Positions 59,330-64,000 of a stretch of 64,000 bases of DNA are shown piece after piece. Origin of the DNA: an uncultured Spirochaetaceae bacterium (GTDB lineage: Bacteria; Spirochaetota; Spirochaetia; Treponematales; Treponemataceae); assembly GCA_902802305.1 (NCBI GenBank), contig CADCLG010000002.1:1-64000 (forward strand). The letters are read 5' to 3'. Under the pieces are notes generated by a model that saw only the letters and a list, made by a program, of their open reading frames with translations, searched no databases and was not told where the DNA came from. The position numbers and the translations under genes are program-made. Each line of letters opens with the position of its first letter. Positions within the stretch are counted from its first letter, which is position 1.

Positions 59330-60973
59330 TTACATGCCTAATTTCTTCTTGTTAGCGTTCATCAATTCTGTCTGAGCAGCAATTACCTTATCAACACCGT
59401 GATCTTTCTTGTATTTGTTGTAATCAGCAAGAATCTTGTCGAACTCAGCTTCTGAACCTGCGCGGATTAACTGTGGAAGAACTTTTCCCCACTGTCTCTG
59501 GATATCTTCGCAAGCAAGAGCTTCGTCTGAACCTACAGGAAGTGTAAGACCATCATAAGCTGCAAATGAGTGAACATAAGGACGTGTCCAAAGCTGTGGC
59601 TGTCCAAGAGCTGGTGAATATTCTACACCAAACTGTGCCTGCCAAGCTGTATCCATAAGCATCCAGTATGTGTACTGTACACCAATTTCTGTTTCCTGTT
59701 TGTTCTTATCAGATGAATCAAGAGCTTTTACTTCTGGTGTAAGAGTTGGAACTCCATTTACCATTGTGTAGTGTTTGTTAGGAATACCAAAGTTTGTATC
59801 CATCTGTCCTTCTTCAGAAATTAAATATGTAAGGAACTGAATAGCTCTTGCCTTGTCTTTACAATTCTTAGAAATCAAAGTTACTGTCCAACCAGCAATT
59901 GAACCACCTGCTAATGTTGGGTCATCACCTTTAGAGTTCTTTGGACCCTGTACAGCAATGTAGATAGAGTTTGGATCTCTTTCATAAAGAGCGTTCTGTG
60001 CAGCCTGCATATCCCAGTTCTGATAAAGCATACAGAAGTAACGTCCCTGTGCTGCTTTCTCTTCAATCTGTGAACGTTTGTCTACAAATACATCAGTTGC
60101 AATAAGACCCTTTTCGTGTGCCTTGCGGAATGCTTTAAGCCAGCGAACGTATTCTGGATTTTCTGTAAGACCAAGGTCTGCATTCTGGAATTTTCCATCT
60201 TTTTCTGGAGAAATTGCAAGGAAGTGCATTAAATAGCCCTGAAGCTGTGAACATCCGATATCACCAAATTCGTTTGTTCCGAAAGGAATTATTGGCTGAC
60301 CATTGATTGTAGGGAACTTCTTTTTAGCAGCTTCAAGAGCAGCAACAAATCCCTCTGGAGTTGTCATGTCTGGGCTACCAAGAGCTTCGTACATATCTTT
60401 GCGTACAAGGAAAGTTTCGTTAGAAGTAAGTTTTCCAGCGTAATCTTTGTAAGCCTGTGGTGTGAATGATGCGTTAGGATATCCGTAGATATGTCCGTCT
60501 GGCTGTGTGTACCAGCCTACTTTGTCGTTATCAACAACTTTAAAGAAGTATGGATCATAATCTTTAGCCAATTTATCAAGTGGTTCAACAAGACCTGAAT
60601 CAATCATCATTGGAACCTGTCCTTCCCACCATCCCAATGTAATCAAATCTGGAAGTGCATCACCAGCAATCATAGCATTCAATTTTTCTGCTTCGTTACC
60701 AGCAGGAACGATGAAGTTTACATCTACACCAGTTTTTTCTGTGATGTACTTAGAAACTTCTGAATCACCCCAATGACGTGCAAACCAGCTGAAGTTGATA
60801 TACCAGTCAAATTTGATTGGTTTATCTTTGTTTAAAGTCCATCCGGCAACATTCTCTGTACCTTTTGCAGTTGCTTTCTTTGCCTTTTTCTTTTTGCTTG
60901 CAGCAAATGTCTGTGCTGAACATGCCATAGCTACCAACAAACCAATAGCAATTATTTTTCTTCCCTTAATCAT
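59330..60973 (-). CDS. Extracellular oligosaccharide-binding protein (LplA/YtcQ type)
   Basis: A 547-residue family 1 extracellular binding protein with an N-terminal export signal; a Cys at residue 18 (AMACSAQ) could be a poor lipobox, or signal peptidase I may cut after TFA. GVDVNFIVPAGNEAEKLNAMIAGDALPDLITLGWW and the long C-terminal lobe match LplA/YtcQ-like proteins. It is the third gene of the permease operon (GGAGG before ATG) and should deliver oligosaccharides to the two permeases. No ATPase gene is adjacent, so a shared MsmX-type ATPase is expected. Confidence 0.9.
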   Translation of the reverse strand: MIKGRKIIAIGLLVAMACSAQTFAASKKKKAKKATAKGTENVAGWTLNKDKPIKFDWYINFSWFARHWGDSEVSKYITEKTGVDVNFIVPAGNEAEKLNAMIAGDALPDLITLGWWEGQVPMMIDSGLVEPLDKLAKDYDPYFFKVVDNDKVGWYTQPDGHIYGYPNASFTPQAYKDYAGKLTSNETFLVRKDMYEALGSPDMTTPEGFVAALEAAKKKFPTINGQPIIPFGTNEFGDIGCSQLQGYLMHFLAISPEKDGKFQNADLGLTENPEYVRWLKAFRKAHEKGLIATDVFVDKRSQIEEKAAQGRYFCMLYQNWDMQAAQNALYERDPNSIYIAVQGPKNSKGDDPTLAGGSIAGWTVTLISKNCKDKARAIQFLTYLISEEGQMDTNFGIPNKHYTMVNGVPTLTPEVKALDSSDKNKQETEIGVQYTYWMLMDTAWQAQFGVEYSPALGQPQLWTRPYVHSFAAYDGLTLPVGSDEALACEDIQRQWGKVLPQLIRAGSEAEFDKILADYNKYKKDHGVDKVIAAQTELMNANKKKLGM

Positions 60974-61010
60974 AGTTTTCCTCCTATTTTACTACTTATG
61001 ATTAAAATTA

Positions 61011-61895
61011 TTAACCCTTTACCGAACCAATCATGAATCCTTTTACAAAGTATTTCTGTAAGAATGGATATATAATTATGATTGGCACTGTTGTTACAAC
61101 CATTGTTGCAAGTCGCAACGAGGTTGAGCTTACCTGCTGTGCTGTAATACCGATTGGCATTGCAACTACAGTCTTTGAAGATGCTGCACTCGCAATTACG
61201 CGGTACAGATATGTCTGGATTGGCTGCAAGTCTGCATTGTTGATGTACATAACACCTGTAAAGAAGTCGTTCCAGTGAGCTACACCATTAAACAGGGCTA
61301 TTGTTGCAACTACAGGCATTGAAAGCGGGAATATGATTCTAACGAAAATCTTAAAATCATTTGCGCCATCAAGCTTTGCAGATTCTTCCAGACCTGGATT
61401 TAATTCCTTGAAGTATGTCATGAAGATAATCATGTTGTAGAAGTTGAACAGTGAAGGAATTATGTAAACCAGGAAGTTATCAAACAAACCTAAGTTCTTT
61501 ATCAAAATAAAGGTAGGAATAAGTCCGCCGCTAAAGAACATAGTGATTGTACCCAAAATCATATAAGCCTTATGTCCCATAAGATTTTTCTTTGAAAATG
61601 CATAACCAACCATTGCTGTAAAGAAAACGCTGGTGGTTGTTCCGATTAAAGTCTTTAAGATAGTAACCAGAAAAGCACGCATGATTGTTTTATCCTGAAA
61701 AACAGAACGGTAGCTTTCCAAACTAAACTTGCGAGGAAACCAGTAAATGCCTCCTCTCATGGCATCAGAAGAATCATTTAACGAAATGATTAATGTGTAC
61801 CATACTGGATAGATACAAATGAAGCACAAAAGTATCATTATAATCTTTAATATTACTGAACCTACAAAGCCTTCTTCCTTAATCTTCTTTCCCAT
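61011..61895 (-). CDS. ABC sugar permease, LplC/YtcP type
   Basis: The product is 294 residues from the ATG at 61895 (AAGGAG 7 nt upstream); the frame runs 18 codons further into the preceding gene's end, without support. Six membrane helices and the permease EAA loop (ESAKLDGANDFKIFVRIIFPLSMPVVATIALF) are clear. The GGIYWFPRKFSLESYRSVF segment is typical of the YtcP/LplC family. It imports oligosaccharides with the neighbouring permease. Confidence 0.93.
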   Translation of the reverse strand: MGKKIKEEGFVGSVILKIIMILLCFICIYPVWYTLIISLNDSSDAMRGGIYWFPRKFSLESYRSVFQDKTIMRAFLVTILKTLIGTTTSVFFTAMVGYAFSKKNLMGHKAYMILGTITMFFSGGLIPTFILIKNLGLFDNFLVYIIPSLFNFYNMIIFMTYFKELNPGLEESAKLDGANDFKIFVRIIFPLSMPVVATIALFNGVAHWNDFFTGVMYINNADLQPIQTYLYRVIASAASSKTVVAMPIGITAQQVSSTSLRLATMVVTTVPIIIIYPFLQKYFVKGFMIGSVKG

Positions 61896-61929
61896 TTCTT
61901 TTCTCCTTAAAAAAGTCCGTAAACATTCC

Positions 61930-62907
61930 CTAGAACAAGGATGTATCATTCAATTTTTTAGTTATCTGATTGGCAATGAAGAGCAGGATGAATGAGATAA
62001 CCGATTTGAAGAATCCAATTGCAGAAGCATAAGAGAATCTCATACTTCGCATAGCCGTATTGTATGTGTAAATATCAATTACATTACTTCGTGGAGCATT
62101 GAGCGGATTCCACAAAACTAAAATCTGATCAAAGTTTGAACTCATAAGTCCACCAACTGCCAGAATGAACATAATTGTGATTGTTGGTGCAATAGACGGC
62201 AGTGTAATTGTAAAAATCTGATTCCAGCGGCTTGCTCCATCAACACGGGCAGCTTCATACATTTCCTGATCGATACTTGAAATTGCGGCAATATAGATAA
62301 TTGCTGACCATCCAAGTTCCTTCCACAAGTCAGAAGCTACAACAATACCCCAGAAGTATTTTGGATAAGCAAGGAAAGTAATACCTTCTTTGATTAAGCC
62401 CATTTTCATTAAAAGTTCATTTAATAATCCAGTATCGCCCAGCCAGGTTGTTAAGATTCCACCCAAAACTACCCAGGACAAAAAGTGTGGTAAATATGTT
62501 ATAGTTTGGATTACGCGTTTGAACTTTGCATTTCTGATTTCATTAAGCATAAGTGCAAAAATGATTGGCAGCGGGAAGTTTATTATAAGTTTTAATAAAC
62601 TGATTCCCAAAGTGTTCAACATTAAGTTGGTGAATTCTGAATCCTTAAAAAAGTTTATGAAATGCTGGAAACCACCATGATCTGCCCAAGGAGAAGTCAT
62701 AAACTTCCAGCTGAACAGCGGAGTGGTAATTTTGTAATTTTTTTTGAATGCAACAATGATTCCATACATTGGCGCATAATTAAAAATAATCATCCAGATA
62801 AGTCCTAAGATTGCCATTATCTGAAGATATTTTTCTTCCTTCAAACGAGCCCAGAAAGTTTTTTTCTTAAGGATCGTTGTCAATTCAGTCTGTTTACTGT
62901 TATCCAT
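61930..62907 (-). CDS. ABC sugar permease, LplB/YteP type
   Basis: A 325-residue six-helix permease with EAARVDGASRWNQIFTITLPSIAPTITIMFIL as EAA loop and an N-terminal YLQIMAILGLIWMIIFNYAPMYG, typical of LplB/YteP proteins. First gene of the importer operon; GAGGAAAGG precedes the ATG. Motif site C and the TATACT -10 box lie upstream. Confidence 0.94.
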   Translation of the reverse strand: MDNSKQTELTTILKKKTFWARLKEEKYLQIMAILGLIWMIIFNYAPMYGIIVAFKKNYKITTPLFSWKFMTSPWADHGGFQHFINFFKDSEFTNLMLNTLGISLLKLIINFPLPIIFALMLNEIRNAKFKRVIQTITYLPHFLSWVVLGGILTTWLGDTGLLNELLMKMGLIKEGITFLAYPKYFWGIVVASDLWKELGWSAIIYIAAISSIDQEMYEAARVDGASRWNQIFTITLPSIAPTITIMFILAVGGLMSSNFDQILVLWNPLNAPRSNVIDIYTYNTAMRSMRFSYASAIGFFKSVISFILLFIANQITKKLNDTSLF

Positions 62908-62941
62908 AGCCTTTCCTCTGTAATCTCATCCGACAGTTTGA

Positions 62942-62947
62942 AGTATA
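62942..62947 (-). promoter_or_regulatory. Candidate -10 box of the importer operon
   Basis: TATACT on the minus strand, 32 bp downstream of motif site C and about 35 nt before the permease ATG. No good -35 box is seen. Confidence 0.5.
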
Positions 62948-62979
62948 GAACGGACTCCTTCAGATTCATAGAATCAAAA

Positions 62980-63005
62980 GTTTCAGAAAAGTGTTCTTTT
63001 TTCGG
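62980..63005. promoter_or_regulatory. 26-bp operator motif, site C
   Basis: On the plus strand: GTTTC, 3 nt, AAAGTGT, 4 nt, TTTTC, GG. It lies between the divergent permease operon and the right-edge enzyme gene and could act on both. Confidence 0.75.
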
Positions 63006-63033
63006 TAAACAAAAACTTTTATTTGTTTTTTAA

Positions 63034-63062
63034 TTGACACCTATCATTACTTCCTTTAATTT
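63034..63062 (+). promoter_or_regulatory. Candidate promoter of the right-edge enzyme gene
   Basis: TTGACA (63034-63039), a 17-bp spacer and TAATTT (63057-63062), 44 nt before the ATG at 63107. AAGGA is 7 nt upstream of the ATG. Confidence 0.6.
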
Positions 63063-63106
63063 GTAGATAGGTAAAATAACCTAATGAAACGATTAAGGAA
63101 TTATTT

Positions 63107-64000
63107 ATGGAGAAAACAATGGACAAAAAGATTAAAGGTAGTGTTTGCGAATTAAATGGCAAAAAGTATTACAAAATCGAAAACTACGATTGCATGGAAG
63201 ATTTTTTCATGACAATTACAAGTCCTTCTGATATATGGAACTTCTGCTGGTCAAAAGGCGGAATTACTGCAGGAAGAATAGACAGAAACTTTGCTATCTT
63301 CCCTTATTATACAGCAGATAAAGTTAGTGACGCTTCACCATACACAGGAAACTATACTGCAATTGCCGCAAAAATTGATGGCGAAATTGTTTTTTGGGAG
63401 CCTTTCACTGCATTAAAAGCTGCACCTTCAATTCAGAGAGAAGCTTCAAAGTATCTGCTCAGAAATATCTATAAAAGCGAAAACGGTACAGAAGTTATTT
63501 TTGAAGAAATCAATACAAAATTAAATCTCAGTTTTATGAACGGCTGGACTTCTTCTGAAAAGTTTGGTCTTGTTCGTTCTGCAAAAATCACAAATCTTGG
63601 AAAGGAAAAAATAGAGCTTTCTATTCTCGACGGCTGTCAGAATATTCTACCGGCTTGCTGTGAGTTTGGACTTCAGAATGACAATAGTATCCTTCTTGAT
63701 GCTTACAAAAAGACAGATTTAGACACTAAAACAAATCTTTCTATTTTTTCTGTTTCTTCTATTGTTGCTGATAAGGCTGAACCTAACGAAGGCCTTTATG
63801 CAAACACCTGCTGGTTTTCTACAGATGATAAGGTAATTCTTGCTACAGATGCGCCAATTCAATTTGTAAATGTAAATCAAACAGAGCTTGCTGATTACAA
63901 TTCTTTCAAAACAGAAAACTGTTCAAAAGGTGAAAGAGCTGCCAGCTTTATCTGCAAAAAAATTGAACTTGCAGCAGAAAAATCTGAAAACTGGTACCAG
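63107..64000 (+). CDS. N-terminal part of a large carbohydrate-active enzyme, possibly a glycoside phosphorylase
   Basis: An open frame from the ATG at 63107 to the window edge (298 residues, C-terminus missing). There is no signal peptide, so it should act in the cytosol. The visible part looks beta-sandwich-like and includes SPSDIWNFCWSKGGITAGR, FAIFPYYTADKVSD, NGWTSSEKFGLVRSAKI, LSILDGCQNILP and ADKAEPNEGLYANTCWFS. From memory these resemble large proteins annotated as cellobiose-phosphorylase-like (GH94-related); the family is not certain. As a partner of the importer it would degrade incoming oligosaccharides, perhaps by phosphorolysis. It is divergent from the permease operon and may share motif site C. 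Confidence 0.6.
   Translation, partial: MEKTMDKKIKGSVCELNGKKYYKIENYDCMEDFFMTITSPSDIWNFCWSKGGITAGRIDRNFAIFPYYTADKVSDASPYTGNYTAIAAKIDGEIVFWEPFTALKAAPSIQREASKYLLRNIYKSENGTEVIFEEINTKLNLSFMNGWTSSEKFGLVRSAKITNLGKEKIELSILDGCQNILPACCEFGLQNDNSILLDAYKKTDLDTKTNLSIFSVSSIVADKAEPNEGLYANTCWFSTDDKVILATDAPIQFVNVNQTELADYNSFKTENCSKGERAASFICKKIELAAEKSENWYQ

Overview
The window reads as chromosomal DNA of a host- or rumen-associated spirochaete, most likely Treponema. Support comes from the AT-rich composition, an archaeal/eukaryal-type PheRS alpha chain (a known spirochaete trait), many lipoproteins, Lgt and LspA, and secreted plant-polysaccharide enzymes. I see no tRNA, rRNA, CRISPR array, insertion sequence or prophage.

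1-3.9 kb: a large surface lipoprotein cut by the left edge and a secreted YD-repeat-like protein. 4-9.8 kb: a UDG-superfamily protein, a WecA/TagO-type transferase, a small membrane protein, and the der-merR-rsm22-like operon. 9.9-17.3 kb: ptsI, a LysM membrane protein, a lytic transglycosylase and a Kef-type antiporter with CBS domains. 17.3-19.6 kb: a DUF1538 membrane protein with a fused tandem PII-like protein. 19.7-24.4 kb: a five-gene operon (unknown, diguanylate cyclase, rhomboid, two secreted proteins) closed by a strong terminator. 24.5-34.8 kb: pheS, glpK, a carbohydrate-binding-like lipoprotein, rlmL-like plus tetR, an orphan amino-acid-type binding lipoprotein, lgt and a FlhG/MinD-like ATPase. 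34.9-41.8 kb: ctp, rsmE, a WecG/TagA glycosyltransferase, an unusual sigma-54-activator-like protein, a membrane-anchored binding protein, a DUF456 protein and a TrmJ-like methyltransferase. 41.9-47.7 kb: a GH10 xylanase, a degenerate hydrolase, a Nif3-like protein, then lspA, a small membrane protein, mtnN and luxS.

47.7-64 kb is a coherent glycan-utilisation locus, probably for a beta-1,3-glucan such as laminarin. It holds an outer-membrane-like protein, two carbohydrate-binding-like lipoproteins, a GH16 lipoprotein with the laminarinase-type active site, a clan GH-A glycosidase apparently fused to an outer-membrane beta-barrel, a CBM9-like lipoprotein, a YesN/YesM-type two-component system, an Lpl/Ytc-type oligosaccharide ABC importer, and at the right edge the N-terminal part of a large enzyme that may be a glycoside phosphorylase. 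This suggests surface capture and cleavage, import of oligosaccharides, then intracellular processing.

Two regulatory signals stand out. First, a 26-bp motif occurs three times in this locus, each time 31-32 bp upstream of a candidate -10 box of a transcription unit; I propose it as the operator of the AraC-type response regulator. Second, at least ten transcription-unit heads across the window have a -10 box only 6-8 nt before the start codon and no Shine-Dalgarno sequence, which predicts leaderless mRNAs. A branched palindromic element of about 154 nt between the sensor kinase and binding-protein genes is a further candidate for a new RNA or repeat element.
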